From a virus, in the IMG/VR virus record IMGVR_UViG_3300044996_000123, positions 1 through 37,120 of that record: a DNA stretch of 37,120 bases. One strand, 5' to 3'. The position numbers and the translations under genes were made by a program. The notes beneath the pieces were generated by a model that did not search any database, was not told the origin of the DNA, and saw nothing but the letters and a program-made list of their open reading frames with translations. Shown one piece after another: positions 27,029 to 36,728 of this stretch (the stretch's first letter is position 1; each line of letters opens with the position of its first letter).

Positions 27029-27833
27029 AGTACCGACAGACGCTTCTCCCAGAGGGAATATGCGCAGCAGCGGTATGGGCTATGCTTATAGTCCTGTTCC
27101 TGGCGCATTTTGGGATGCACGAAATAAAGTGTTGGGTGAGTTAAATCAGACTTTGTTTAACGGTCAAGATCTTATTGGATTTGCGGCCAATAGAATCGGT
27201 TTAGGCGCAAAAAGGGTGGGCGATTTCTTTACGACATCTGAACAGGAAAGAAAGATGCAGGAAGATCTAAACAGAAGAAATGCGCTGATTCGCGAAGGAA
27301 TGTCTCTGCAATCTGCCAATGCCGCTGTTGCATCCAGTAACCGCTATCAGGCACAATATGACGCCTGGTTAGCAGCTCAAAACGGCGCGAATATGGCGAA
27401 TTTTAAGAGGTACGAATATGCTAATCAGCCTGTGATCCAGCCCAAACCGATGACATCTACGCAAAACAAGATTGGGAGTTTACAGAACGCCGCTCAACAA
27501 CAGGCAAATTATAACGCTGTATACGGTGGCGGTCCGACTGCACTTGCAGAGGGCGGATATACAGTCAATGTGAATAATGTTCCGTACCTGACTTACCCCG
27601 GTTTGACGAATACCGCTGTTAATCAATATACCGGCGTGAATGTACCTACAAGCAAACCAGAAAATCCCAAACCGAAACCATTGGGCGCAAATTATGTGAT
27701 CTACGACCCGAACGGAAAGATTATTTATAGCGCAGAGCAGGCGGCGCAGGCAAGATATAACGCCAACCATCCCGAACAGATTGATCCGACCAAATACTTC
27801 GGTTCTGTCGGACAATACACCTGGAAGTTCTAA
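26898..27833 (+). CDS. LysM-domain virion protein
   Basis: 311 residues from ATG 26898 after GAGGTGA. Residues about 8-46 are a LysM domain: MTGDTWETIAKKYGVTVAQL, then NPGVSILSPGLVIRVP. LysM binds N-acetylglucosamine chains of peptidoglycan. The rest is Gln, Asn and Ala-rich with helical stretches (EQERKMQEDLNRRNALIREG) and ends in a Tyr-rich tail. A LysM protein between portal and capsid genes is probably a virion component used at wall penetration, perhaps an ejection protein. Its stop overlaps the giant gene as TAATG. Confidence 0.7.
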   Translation: MMPDRQVMTGDTWETIAKKYGVTVAQLKASNPGVSILSPGLVIRVPTDASPRGNMRSSGMGYAYSPVPGAFWDARNKVLGELNQTLFNGQDLIGFAANRIGLGAKRVGDFFTTSEQERKMQEDLNRRNALIREGMSLQSANAAVASSNRYQAQYDAWLAAQNGANMANFKRYEYANQPVIQPKPMTSTQNKIGSLQNAAQQQANYNAVYGGGPTALAEGGYTVNVNNVPYLTYPGLTNTAVNQYTGVNVPTSKPENPKPKPLGANYVIYDPNGKIIYSAEQAAQARYNANHPEQIDPTKYFGSVGQYTWKF

Positions 27834-30800
27834 TGGCTAAAACGAAATCAACCAAAATTGAGGACATTCAGCAAAATATAGCCGCCAACATTGAGGCCGG
27901 GAATATTTCTGTAAAAAGGCCGGCAGAACTGAAACAGGAGCCCGTTTTACAACAACCGGTTCAGGCGAAAGCGTCTGATATCGGAAGTGCTGAATCTCCC
28001 GTAATAGACCCTAAACAATCCAACGAAAACTTTGAACCTGGCGGCAAAACGGGTATGAGCGGTGAACCGCTGCCGACTATCCAGCGGACTGATGGAACGA
28101 AGTGGATGGCAACCATGTTTGACCAGTACGGGAAACCTTACTGGGGAGATATTGACCCAGACCCCAATTTCTGGGGAGAGGTCAGTAATGCCATGAAGAA
28201 CTGGTGGGGAAATGTCCTTTATGATTTTCAGAACAAGGACACGACACCAATTGTGATCATCCAGAAAGATAACTGGGATGAAATCCCAGAATCGTTTAAA
28301 CAAGCCGGTGTTGCTATATCTGATAAGACGGGTACTTTCGTTGAGGATGCAACCAAAGCCGCCTCCCCTGTCTTGCAAACTGTTGGAGAGGCTGTATCTA
28401 CCGCTGGAAGAGCCTGGACAAACGCCGAAAGACTGACCTTACCCTATGGAATCGGATATGTGCTGAAAGGCGTAAAACAATTACTTGGCGGGGGTATGGA
28501 ATTGCTCGGCAATATTGGGTACGGCGCGGAGCGATTGATTGGAACCATTGCAATCAAGGCAAAGATGGGAGAGGATATTTCCGGGTATGAAGCCTGGGCT
28601 GCTTCGCGCATCGCTTATTCATCCCTATTCAAAGACGGATTAATCGCTGAATACTTGCGAAGATACAGGGCGGGCGAAAACCCGATCTTGTTGATGCAGG
28701 AATTGCAGAATCCGCTGGCAGAAATGGTCGGCCAGTCTTTTTTAGATCCACTGAATTTACTATTTCCGGGTGGTGCTGGAGCCGCAAAAGCAGGCGTCAA
28801 AGGCGTGATGATCGCCGATGATGGGGCTGATCTGTTGAAAAGCGTGAATGCAGTAACAGATATTGCCAAAGCAGAAAGTATTGTTGATTCGCTGGATACT
28901 GTTTCGGATGTATCCAGGGTTACAAATGCCGTGGGCGATACCGCCAAAGTTGCGGGTAATCTGGGTGAAGCGGCAAACGCTGCCGACAATCTGGGTGACA
29001 TTGCCAGAACAACCAACGCTGTTTCTGACACAGCGAATTTGGCGGAAGAGGTGGTTGATTCTGCCAAAGTAGTTAAAAGGGTTGAATCACCCACACAAAA
29101 GTTATCTTCATGGCTTGCCGAACGGGTAAAAATTCGCACAGCGGAACAAGTGAAAAGCGCAACGCAAAGGAGCATCTTCTCGCCAGTTTCAACCGCTTTG
29201 CAAGCCAGATTAGTGGATAAGATGCACGATGCCTTTACCATCCTGGCAAAGTCTAAACAAATTCGCACGATGGAAGACTTTGGAAATGTTGTACACGACA
29301 TGTTAAAGATCGTGGCTGGAACAGACGCGGAACGATTAGAGGCTGTTGCGAGAATATCTAAAATGCCGGAAGCGCAAATACTTCTCGGCGATGATATGCT
29401 GGACGCTTTTCTTGGTTTCAAGCAGATGTTCAGCAATTCTGACGGCGTGTTTGACATTAAGGGCATTACAAAACTGTTGGAGAGTGTCAAAGGGGATGGA
29501 GCCAACGCATTGACCTTCCTGACAGATAAGTTATCTAAACGGATTGAAAACGCAGCGGCCAGAATGTTCCCGTCTATTGTGAAACAGGCAGAACAAGCGA
29601 AGGCGGTACAAGTCGCATTAGAATCCGGCAAAGACATTCCAGCTTACATGCTAACTTTGGCAAAGAACGGAAAACTTGGAACTGTAAACCCGGCACTTGT
29701 CAGGATATTGCAATTCCATGAAGCGGTACAAAAGAACCTGGTCGGCCCGATCAATCGCTTCTTTGCCTTTACCTATATGGGTATCAACCCGGCATTTGCT
29801 ACCAGAAACTATCTGACTAATATGTTCCATATTGGAATAGATCACCCAGATGCTTTGCTGGGCGGGTTCAAGTATTCCGGTGCCAGAGCAGATAGAATAT
29901 TGGATGGCTGGGGAGCCGGTCACCTTGCAACGATTGGTTTCAAGGGTGGTGGTATCGAAAATACCATTGATGGTAAATCTATCTGGGATCGGATGGCTTT
30001 CTCTCGCAGGTGGAATGCAAAGATCGAGACAGCTTCAGCAAAGATGGTGGCCGCGAAGACGGTGGATAGAGAAATGCGCAGGATGTGGAAGGTGATGATG
30101 CAGGATGCGCAAGGTATTCTTGCGGATGCAGGCTTCACACCGGCGCAGGTCGAGGCTATCAAAAACGGCACCTGGGATAATTACGGGGATGTGTGGAAGG
30201 CTATCAAGGACACCGTTGCCGGGAAACAGGTGGATCTTGGAGATTTCCTTTCTGTAGACCAGATCGCAGAATTGCACAAAGCAGAACTGGACGATGTGGT
30301 TTTAGATATTATTCGCCAGCACCGGGACAATCCGGCTGAAATGAAGCGAATGTTACGCCAGACCATCGAGGAAAGACGAAGACTGGCTGACCGGGCAAAT
30401 GCACAGGAAGCTGCCGGCAAGGCACCAGATGGGATTCACAGAGAAGTGCAGGACATGGAAGATGACCTGCTAAAAAAACTGGATGAACTGGACGAGGATT
30501 CTGGTAATTACGAATATGACCTGCTTTCCCGTAAGAACCTGAAAAAAGATGAGACTGTGCGGGTGTATCAGAATGCTTTTGATGGGCAGGTGGATCAGAT
30601 CAACCGAACGCTTGGAACAACTGGTGATTATCGCAAGTTGAATGCGGCCAGAGCCAGACGCGATACTGCCTGGAAAACGTATTCAGATACCTTGCGGCGA
30701 AAGACACAAGAACTGCACGCGAATATCGAAAAAGCCATTGACGATATTATCGAGGAACAACGAGCCGGCAAGATCACCGAATCGGAAGCGGCTATCAAGA

Positions 30801-33800
30801 AACATACTGCCTGGAAAAAGTTTTATGCAACAAAAGAAAAACTTAACACTTCTTTGCGAAAACAGTTGTTTGCGGAATATGACGGCGCATTAGAAGACCT
30901 GAAAGCCGCCTACCCCGATGTGCTGGTGGAAGATTCCGCTGTATTGAAAGCGCAAAATCTGGGGGAAGAGTGCAACCAGATGGATAAAGCGGACAAGGAG
31001 TATTTTAGAAGTACGGGAAAACTTCGCGTCATTGAGAAACCTAAATACACCGAAAAGACTAAACGCGCCACAGAATTGATCGAAAAGGTCAGTGATGGCA
31101 AAGCCACCCAAAAGGACGTGGACGAGTTATCCGACCTGGTTGGTTTGAGAAAAACCCTTTCACCAGAGGACGCAAAGAAGCTTGACGTATTACAGGGAAA
31201 ACGCGCGAATGTGCAGGAGGAGCTAAAAAAGTGGCGGTCAAAATCATATAAGACTTCCAGACAGGAAGCAACCATTGGAAAAAATACAGCGAAACAATCA
31301 CGGATGAATGTTACGGAAATCAATGAGCGCAGAAGGACCAATAAAGTCGCGGAACTTGAGCGGGAATTGAGTGATATTGATGGCGAAATCTCCGATTTGC
31401 GCCCGCTGGATGTGAACGATGCAGACCAAATGGATGATTTAACGTACAGGGCCGGGAATAAGATTGGAGCGGAAATAGCCGGTGATGGCGAGACCCAGAA
31501 TGTTGGAGCTCACATAAAGAACGCCACACCAGAGATACCGACACAATATGATATGGCGCAGGAAACGGTCGCGGAGATCGAGCGCACGGTAAATATGGTG
31601 ATGGATTCTCTTGGAAACTATGTTCCCAAAAAACCGATTGTTTTGACAACCGCGCAGGAAAAGGCACTCGCTCAATTTGGTAAGGTTATTGAAGGGCGTA
31701 TGGCAACGGCCAGAGCCACGGCAATGAAGATCAGCGGCGCGGCGCGTAAATTCACTCTGTTGGATTACCGAGATAAGCGTGGAATAGATGCACTGCTGGC
31801 CTATGTTTACCCGTATCAATACTGGTATTCCAGAACCTACGGTAACTGGATGAAACGAATCGTAAAAAACCCTTATTTGGGCGCGACCTATGGCAGATAC
31901 CGTGATTACATGGAAAAGATTCATGCCGGGATGCCAGAGTGGTACAGATACCAGGTGAATACCAATGAATTACTTGGAATTGACAGTGAAAATCCGTTGT
32001 ACTTCAACCTGGAAGCGACACTCAATCCGCTGAATGGGATCATCGGCGTGGACTTTGACGACCCGCAGAGGAGAGAGTCTGCTTTTGGCGCAACCGTGGA
32101 TGGTCTTGGCAAATTCGGCCCTTCTGTTTGGACACCTATTTCAATGGCTGTGGCGTTGGATTATTGGATCAAGGGAAATCCTGAATCTGCCGGCGTATTT
32201 GCCGGGCGCATGGTTCCAATCACCAGTGCAATCAAAGGCGCATCTGCGATGTTGGGTGTAAAGGGCAATAACCCGATCATTACACCAGCCGGTATCGAGC
32301 TTGATCCGTTGATGCTGATGCAGGGCGGCATGTCAAATTATGACCGCCGGCGCGTTGGTAGGACTCTGGGGCAGATGGTAAATAATGGCGTGATCACCCT
32401 CGAACAGGCAGACGATGCTGCTTATCAACAGTCCGGTGAAATATGGAATATGGCAATGCAGTATTCTGTTAACAACCCGGAAAAGCCGTTCTACTCGCAA
32501 AGAGGATTCTCGCAGGCTATGGGCGGCGTGCTGGGAATTGGCTTCAAGGGGAGAAATACCGGGGATGCCCTGATTGACAAGGCATATTCTGAAATGAACG
32601 CTATTATGCTAAACAAGCCGAATATGTCACCTGAAAAGTACGCAATGGCGTGGCAGAAATTCAAAGAACGCTACCCGTTCATGGAAACGGTGATGCTATC
32701 GCGAAAGTCGGATGATGTTCGGGACGAGGCATACGTATGGGCGGTGCTAAACAGGATACCGCCAGGTTCACAGGATAATATCATCGACTCGGTTGGATTG
32801 AGCCGTAATATTCTAAACGCTTTTTATGACAACAAGGGACTTGCGGGGATGGCTGAAACAGACCGGATGCACCTGATTGCCGCAGCGCGCGATATTGGTA
32901 TTGTGCTGGCGGTGCCGGATGGAACCACATCACACGAATGGGCGGCGGTGCGGGCCAGAAATTCTTTGTTGAACCGGTATAGCGTTGAGACGTTTGGTAC
33001 TGATACCAAAGAACTTGTGGATCAGTATTACCAGGTGCTTGGAACCAAAGATTACTCAAAAGCTGAAATGTTTTTACAACAGCACCCGAATGTGCAGAAT
33101 TATTTGCAGTACAGACAACAGGTTGTTTTGGCTGATCCGCTGTTGTCCAAATATTATGGCGGATTGGATTACCTGGAAAACTATTATCGCTCTCAATTTT
33201 ACCGGGAAGCCGGCAAGAAATTCGGCGCAGAAGTGTTTGAACAACTGGACGGGTATTACTATCTCAAAGATAACAACGGTGATACCGCTCAATATTTGAG
33301 GGATTTTCCGAAAGTCAAAGAATACTGGAAATTGAAAGATAATTATGAGGGCAAGATTGCGGAAGCAATAGACAAAGCATCCGATCTCTTTCCTGAACAG
33401 CCGAAGCCGCTGATCCGAACAGACGCACAATTAAATTCTGTTGGGGCGCAGGATATTTTGAAGGGGATTAGCGAAACTACACCGGATGAGGATAATGCTG
33501 CTTTGCTGATGAAATATCAGAAAAGTAAAACGGATAGCAGTAATGGAAACTTCTCGATTTCTGCTGAAATTGATCGGGTTGCCGAAGAACGCTGGCCGGG
33601 TATTCTGACAAAGTACGAGAATTTTAAATCTATGTCAATGGATACAACAAAGGCAAGAAAGTATTACAACGATAACCCAGACATTGCCGCATACGAGAAC
33701 TTTGGCAAGTCTATGCGGAATTTGTATTCCAATACGGTAAGAGGAAACTTTGACCAGGCAGAGAAATATAAGCGGCTTGTTATTATGTCGCAGATGGATG

Positions 33801-33925
33801 AATATACCTACGAACTGATTAAATTGTCTGACGGAAATTTACCGTCTGTTGTAATAAAGTTGTTGAACCAGATTGGCCAACCGCTTGGAATGACTGCCGA
33901 AGAGGTGCTATCCTACATTCCATGA
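27833..33925 (+). CDS. giant virion protein (2030 aa), probable internal/ejected protein
   Basis: 2030 residues. Residues 1-150 are polar; 170-260 contain Gly-rich and hydrophobic helices (GVKQLLGGGMELLGNIGYGA); about 640-665 holds FFAFTYMGINPAFATRNYLT, a motif recalled from other giant phage proteins; about 840-1190 is long coiled coil rich in Lys and Glu; 1320-1345 has a conserved-looking YPYQYWYSRTYGNWMKR; the rest is helical with repeated NP and YGG turns. No enzyme motif stands out. Size, place between portal and scaffold, and helical make-up fit an internal protein ejected with DNA, or a polyvalent-type protein. Followed by a strong terminator. Confidence 0.65.
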   Translation: MAKTKSTKIEDIQQNIAANIEAGNISVKRPAELKQEPVLQQPVQAKASDIGSAESPVIDPKQSNENFEPGGKTGMSGEPLPTIQRTDGTKWMATMFDQYGKPYWGDIDPDPNFWGEVSNAMKNWWGNVLYDFQNKDTTPIVIIQKDNWDEIPESFKQAGVAISDKTGTFVEDATKAASPVLQTVGEAVSTAGRAWTNAERLTLPYGIGYVLKGVKQLLGGGMELLGNIGYGAERLIGTIAIKAKMGEDISGYEAWAASRIAYSSLFKDGLIAEYLRRYRAGENPILLMQELQNPLAEMVGQSFLDPLNLLFPGGAGAAKAGVKGVMIADDGADLLKSVNAVTDIAKAESIVDSLDTVSDVSRVTNAVGDTAKVAGNLGEAANAADNLGDIARTTNAVSDTANLAEEVVDSAKVVKRVESPTQKLSSWLAERVKIRTAEQVKSATQRSIFSPVSTALQARLVDKMHDAFTILAKSKQIRTMEDFGNVVHDMLKIVAGTDAERLEAVARISKMPEAQILLGDDMLDAFLGFKQMFSNSDGVFDIKGITKLLESVKGDGANALTFLTDKLSKRIENAAARMFPSIVKQAEQAKAVQVALESGKDIPAYMLTLAKNGKLGTVNPALVRILQFHEAVQKNLVGPINRFFAFTYMGINPAFATRNYLTNMFHIGIDHPDALLGGFKYSGARADRILDGWGAGHLATIGFKGGGIENTIDGKSIWDRMAFSRRWNAKIETASAKMVAAKTVDREMRRMWKVMMQDAQGILADAGFTPAQVEAIKNGTWDNYGDVWKAIKDTVAGKQVDLGDFLSVDQIAELHKAELDDVVLDIIRQHRDNPAEMKRMLRQTIEERRRLADRANAQEAAGKAPDGIHREVQDMEDDLLKKLDELDEDSGNYEYDLLSRKNLKKDETVRVYQNAFDGQVDQINRTLGTTGDYRKLNAARARRDTAWKTYSDTLRRKTQELHANIEKAIDDIIEEQRAGKITESEAAIKKHTAWKKFYATKEKLNTSLRKQLFAEYDGALEDLKAAYPDVLVEDSAVLKAQNLGEECNQMDKADKEYFRSTGKLRVIEKPKYTEKTKRATELIEKVSDGKATQKDVDELSDLVGLRKTLSPEDAKKLDVLQGKRANVQEELKKWRSKSYKTSRQEATIGKNTAKQSRMNVTEINERRRTNKVAELERELSDIDGEISDLRPLDVNDADQMDDLTYRAGNKIGAEIAGDGETQNVGAHIKNATPEIPTQYDMAQETVAEIERTVNMVMDSLGNYVPKKPIVLTTAQEKALAQFGKVIEGRMATARATAMKISGAARKFTLLDYRDKRGIDALLAYVYPYQYWYSRTYGNWMKRIVKNPYLGATYGRYRDYMEKIHAGMPEWYRYQVNTNELLGIDSENPLYFNLEATLNPLNGIIGVDFDDPQRRESAFGATVDGLGKFGPSVWTPISMAVALDYWIKGNPESAGVFAGRMVPITSAIKGASAMLGVKGNNPIITPAGIELDPLMLMQGGMSNYDRRRVGRTLGQMVNNGVITLEQADDAAYQQSGEIWNMAMQYSVNNPEKPFYSQRGFSQAMGGVLGIGFKGRNTGDALIDKAYSEMNAIMLNKPNMSPEKYAMAWQKFKERYPFMETVMLSRKSDDVRDEAYVWAVLNRIPPGSQDNIIDSVGLSRNILNAFYDNKGLAGMAETDRMHLIAAARDIGIVLAVPDGTTSHEWAAVRARNSLLNRYSVETFGTDTKELVDQYYQVLGTKDYSKAEMFLQQHPNVQNYLQYRQQVVLADPLLSKYYGGLDYLENYYRSQFYREAGKKFGAEVFEQLDGYYYLKDNNGDTAQYLRDFPKVKEYWKLKDNYEGKIAEAIDKASDLFPEQPKPLIRTDAQLNSVGAQDILKGISETTPDEDNAALLMKYQKSKTDSSNGNFSISAEIDRVAEERWPGILTKYENFKSMSMDTTKARKYYNDNPDIAAYENFGKSMRNLYSNTVRGNFDQAEKYKRLVIMSQMDEYTYELIKLSDGNLPSVVIKLLNQIGQPLGMTAEEVLSYIP

Positions 33926-33960
33926 TCCCGTAAAAACACCCCCTCAAAACCTGTTATTCT

Positions 33961-33996
33961 GAATGTGTAGAACAAGTTTTCTACACATTCTTTTTT
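33961..33996 (+). terminator. strong terminator between giant gene and scaffold
   Basis: GAATGTGTAGAA (33961-33972) and TTCTACACATTC (33979-33990) form a perfect 12-bp stem with a six-base loop, followed by TTTTTT. It lies 36 bases after the giant gene's stop and 16 before the scaffold start, so scaffold and capsid need read-through or another promoter. Confidence 0.92.
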
Positions 33997-34011
33997 GAAA
34001 GGGTATGAAAA

Positions 34012-34662
34012 ATGTCAGATCCAATTGAGGAAAGCGGGGTGGAAGTTTCCGGTCAGGGTGTGCCAACACCCGCATCGGGAAGCCCATCTGACAGCTCAAA
34101 TTCTCAAAGTGTTGCACCAGAGGATGTTCTTGTAGAGAAGATTCTTGCGAAGCTCGAACCGCGGTTGCGCCCCATGATGCAATCCGTCAAAGATAAACGC
34201 ATCAGCGACTTTGAGAAACGCCTGAACCAACTGCAAGATCAGACTACGAAGGAGCTTGTTGACTCTGGACTATCGGAGAAAGAAGCCAAAGAGGCTGTTT
34301 CTCAATACGTCCAAAAGCCGCAACCCATCGCGCAAACAGACAATCGCCCCGGCACGGCGGTCAATGTTTCCGAACTGCAACGCGCCGTTCTGTCTCTGGC
34401 TGGACTGAACGAATCAGACCCGGATGTGATCCTGCTATCAAACCGCAACCTTCCCGCCGATGCTTACGCCAGTGAAGTGAAGGCCATCGTAGACCGCAGG
34501 AAAACCCCGCCGCCAATTTCAACGGCGACCCAACCAGTTACCATCAGCCAGACAGACCTTTCAGCGGAATACCGCAGAGAACTTTCGGGCATACCACAGG
34601 GAGATATTCATTCTCTGATGAACCTGAAACAGAAGTACCGCGAGAAAGGGCTGTCCATATAG
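34012..34662 (+). CDS. scaffolding protein
   Basis: 216 residues, acidic at the N-terminus and disordered (Ser, Pro and Gly-rich to residue 40), then charged helices (KILAKLEPRLRPMMQSVKDK, FEKRLNQLQDQTTKELVDSG) and a basic end, KQKYREKGLSI, suited to bind the inner face of capsid subunits. Position directly before the major capsid gene and the helical, low-complexity build are those of phage scaffolds. AAAGGG precedes ATG 34012. No protease domain is visible. Confidence 0.72.
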   Translation: MSDPIEESGVEVSGQGVPTPASGSPSDSSNSQSVAPEDVLVEKILAKLEPRLRPMMQSVKDKRISDFEKRLNQLQDQTTKELVDSGLSEKEAKEAVSQYVQKPQPIAQTDNRPGTAVNVSELQRAVLSLAGLNESDPDVILLSNRNLPADAYASEVKAIVDRRKTPPPISTATQPVTISQTDLSAEYRRELSGIPQGDIHSLMNLKQKYREKGLSI

Positions 34663-34670
34663 GAGACTAA

Positions 34671-35804
34671 ATGTCTGTTTACGATCAACCCAAAAGTACC
34701 TACAGCGACACCGGCCCGGATATTCGGGTAATTTCCGATGTCGTCAAGATGATCGACCCGCGAGATACCCCGCTGATCATCGCGCTGGGCGGTTTGGATT
34801 CCGCAAGCTCCAAATTCCGCATCAACCGCAATGGCACCAAGATTGAATGGCTGGAAGACGCCCTCTCTTCGCTGACCACAACGGCGGATGACACCACAAC
34901 CATTGCAACCAACAGCACCAGCTTTGCTGTTACGGACGCCTCTCTGTTCAAAGATGGCGATGTAATCAAGGTGGATTCCGAATACATGGTTGTATCGGCT
35001 TCTGATGCGACCAACAATACCATCTCTATTTACTCGCGCTCTTACGGCGGCACCAATGCAACTCACGCCAGCACTTCTGCGATTGAGATCGTTGGCCAGG
35101 CCCGCCTCGAAGGTGATGACGCAGACTATCGTGGTATTGCACAGCTTTCTGTGCCGTACAACTATACTGCCATCTTCCAGGAAGGGTTGAAGATCACCGG
35201 CACCCAGGAAGTGATCAGCCAGTACGGTATCGCTGACCAATGGGAATACCAGGCGATGAAGGAAATCCCCAGCTTGATGCGACTGATTGAAAAATCGGTC
35301 TTCCAGGGTATCCGCGCCGCTGGCACCGTTAGCGCGCCGCGTTCCTTTGGCGGTTTGGCCACCTTCGTTACCACAAATACCACCTCCACTACCGGGAAGG
35401 TGAATAAGACGATGGTGGACGACCTGGCCGAAAGCATCTACGGTTATGGTGGAAACCCGGATTTGTTCGTGGTTCATCCCTCATCCGCTCGCGATCTGCG
35501 CGATGTCTATGACAGCTCATCCTTTGTGAATGTGACCCTGCAAAATACCGAATTTGGTATGCTGCCAATCACTTCCGTAAATACTGGATGGGGTTCGTTG
35601 CAGCTTGTTCAGAGCCGCTTCTGCCCGACTGGCCGCGCATACATGCTGGATTCAAAGCGTGTTGGGATGTACACTTTGCGCCCATTCGGATGGCGTGAAG
35701 TGGCCCGTTCCGGCGATTCGCGTAAGGGCGAGGTTATCGGCGAGTTCTCGCTTGTCGTTGCCAATGATGCAGCCCACGGTTACATGAGCGGCATCGTCAC
35801 CTAA
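34671..35804 (+). CDS. major capsid protein, SU10/DUF5309-like
   Basis: 377 residues. An HK97-fold capsid subunit. Starts with DIRVISDVVKMIDPRDTPLI, as in DUF5309 capsid proteins, then a beta domain inserted at about 80-140 with repeated Thr/Ser, then YNYTAIFQEGLKITGTQEVI and the A-domain-like LFVVHPSSARDLRDVYDSSS ... GMLPITSVNTGWGSLQLV. GGAG precedes ATG, and it follows the scaffold gene by eight bases. It is high in Thr and has better codon bias than its neighbours, consistent with strong expression. Confidence 0.85.
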   Translation: MSVYDQPKSTYSDTGPDIRVISDVVKMIDPRDTPLIIALGGLDSASSKFRINRNGTKIEWLEDALSSLTTTADDTTTIATNSTSFAVTDASLFKDGDVIKVDSEYMVVSASDATNNTISIYSRSYGGTNATHASTSAIEIVGQARLEGDDADYRGIAQLSVPYNYTAIFQEGLKITGTQEVISQYGIADQWEYQAMKEIPSLMRLIEKSVFQGIRAAGTVSAPRSFGGLATFVTTNTTSTTGKVNKTMVDDLAESIYGYGGNPDLFVVHPSSARDLRDVYDSSSFVNVTLQNTEFGMLPITSVNTGWGSLQLVQSRFCPTGRAYMLDSKRVGMYTLRPFGWREVARSGDSRKGEVIGEFSLVVANDAAHGYMSGIVT

Positions 35805-35815
35805 TCATAATCCAG

Positions 35816-35839
35816 AGAGGGGCGGGAAACCTCCCCTCT
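35816..35839. terminator. hairpin with GAAA tetraloop after the capsid gene
   Basis: AGAGGGG (35816-35822) pairs with CCCCTCT (35833-35839); inside it GG pairs with CC around GAAA. A C-T mismatch lies between the helices. It stands 11 bases after the capsid stop. There is no T-run, so it may act as an mRNA stabiliser of the abundant capsid message or as a weak terminator. Confidence 0.55.
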
Positions 35840-35849
35840 AACACAATTG

Positions 35850-36728
35850 ATGTACCTGATGGCAAAGTGTAAGAAAAAAAGAAAAAGTAGAATGGAAAAA
35901 TTAGCGATAGGAATAGCAGCATACGGTCCACAGCCCGCCGAATGGTGGGCTAAATTCGCACTTATGTGCGGTACTTTGCATAATTACAACATCCAATTGG
36001 ATTCGATTATTACCGCCAATACGATGGCGACGGATCATAACCGGAACGCGGTTGTAAAAAGTTTTCTTTCCAAAGATGCGGAATGGTTACTCTGGGTGGA
36101 TACAGATAATCTAATTCCGCTGGGCGGTGTCAGGAGATTGTTGGACACCGGGAAGAAACTGGTAACCGGATTGTATTACTTGAAATCTGAACCGTACCGC
36201 CCGGTTGCGTTTACGCGGGAACCAGACAATAGATATAAACCGATTGAGAATTGGCGCAGGGGGGAATTGTTGCAAATTGATATGGCCGGGATGGGGTGCT
36301 GTTTGACCCACCGCTCTGTGTATGACGACATACGCGATCAAACAACCGTCACTGAATCAACCAACGGGCATTTGGTTGTGTTGCATAACACACAGATCAA
36401 AGGCGAGATCAAGAAAGAAATCGTTGCAACGGAAGGATATGCCGAAGATGGTATTTACAAACTTCCGTTATATCTGCCAAACCATGAGGATGACTACCCG
36501 TATTTTATGAGCAACTACCTTCGTACAGAGGATGTCCACTTTTACGAGGTGGCGCAATTATGCGGTTACCAGGCGTGGTGTGATACCAGCGTAGAAGTAG
36601 AGCATTTAGGAATGCGTTCCGTGACTGGCGAAACCTACCGAAAGCACATGAAAGAGACGCAATATAAAACTACTGGAGTGAAGGATTACATCCTGGGAAA
36701 GGCGGTATCTCACGATGTTAGTTCTTGA
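35850..36728 (+). CDS. GT-A fold glycosyltransferase
   Basis: About 292 residues from ATG 35850; ATG 35859 or 35892 (MEKLAIGIAAYGP) are alternatives and none has a clear ribosome binding site. After the first strand LAIGIAAYG comes SIITANTMATDHNRN and then WLLWVDTDNLIPLGG, whose D-T-D forms the DxD metal site for a nucleotide-sugar. Later LQIDMAGMGCCLTHRSVYDD and an EDVHFYEVAQLCGY stretch match acceptor-side motifs of GT-2-like enzymes. It may glycosylate a virion protein or host surface. The end overlaps the methyltransferase gene by 14 bases. Confidence 0.8.
   Translation: MYLMAKCKKKRKSRMEKLAIGIAAYGPQPAEWWAKFALMCGTLHNYNIQLDSIITANTMATDHNRNAVVKSFLSKDAEWLLWVDTDNLIPLGGVRRLLDTGKKLVTGLYYLKSEPYRPVAFTREPDNRYKPIENWRRGELLQIDMAGMGCCLTHRSVYDDIRDQTTVTESTNGHLVVLHNTQIKGEIKKEIVATEGYAEDGIYKLPLYLPNHEDDYPYFMSNYLRTEDVHFYEVAQLCGYQAWCDTSVEVEHLGMRSVTGETYRKHMKETQYKTTGVKDYILGKAVSHDVSS

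Noticed and set aside
28615-29637. 340-codon minus-strand ORF inside the giant gene
   Set aside because: Low-complexity Ser/Ala-rich shadow of a coding strand with strong codon structure; no start signals.
34608-35477. 289-codon minus-strand ORF opposite the scaffold and capsid genes
   Set aside because: Antisense shadow of the capsid gene; no ribosome binding site and no recognisable domain.
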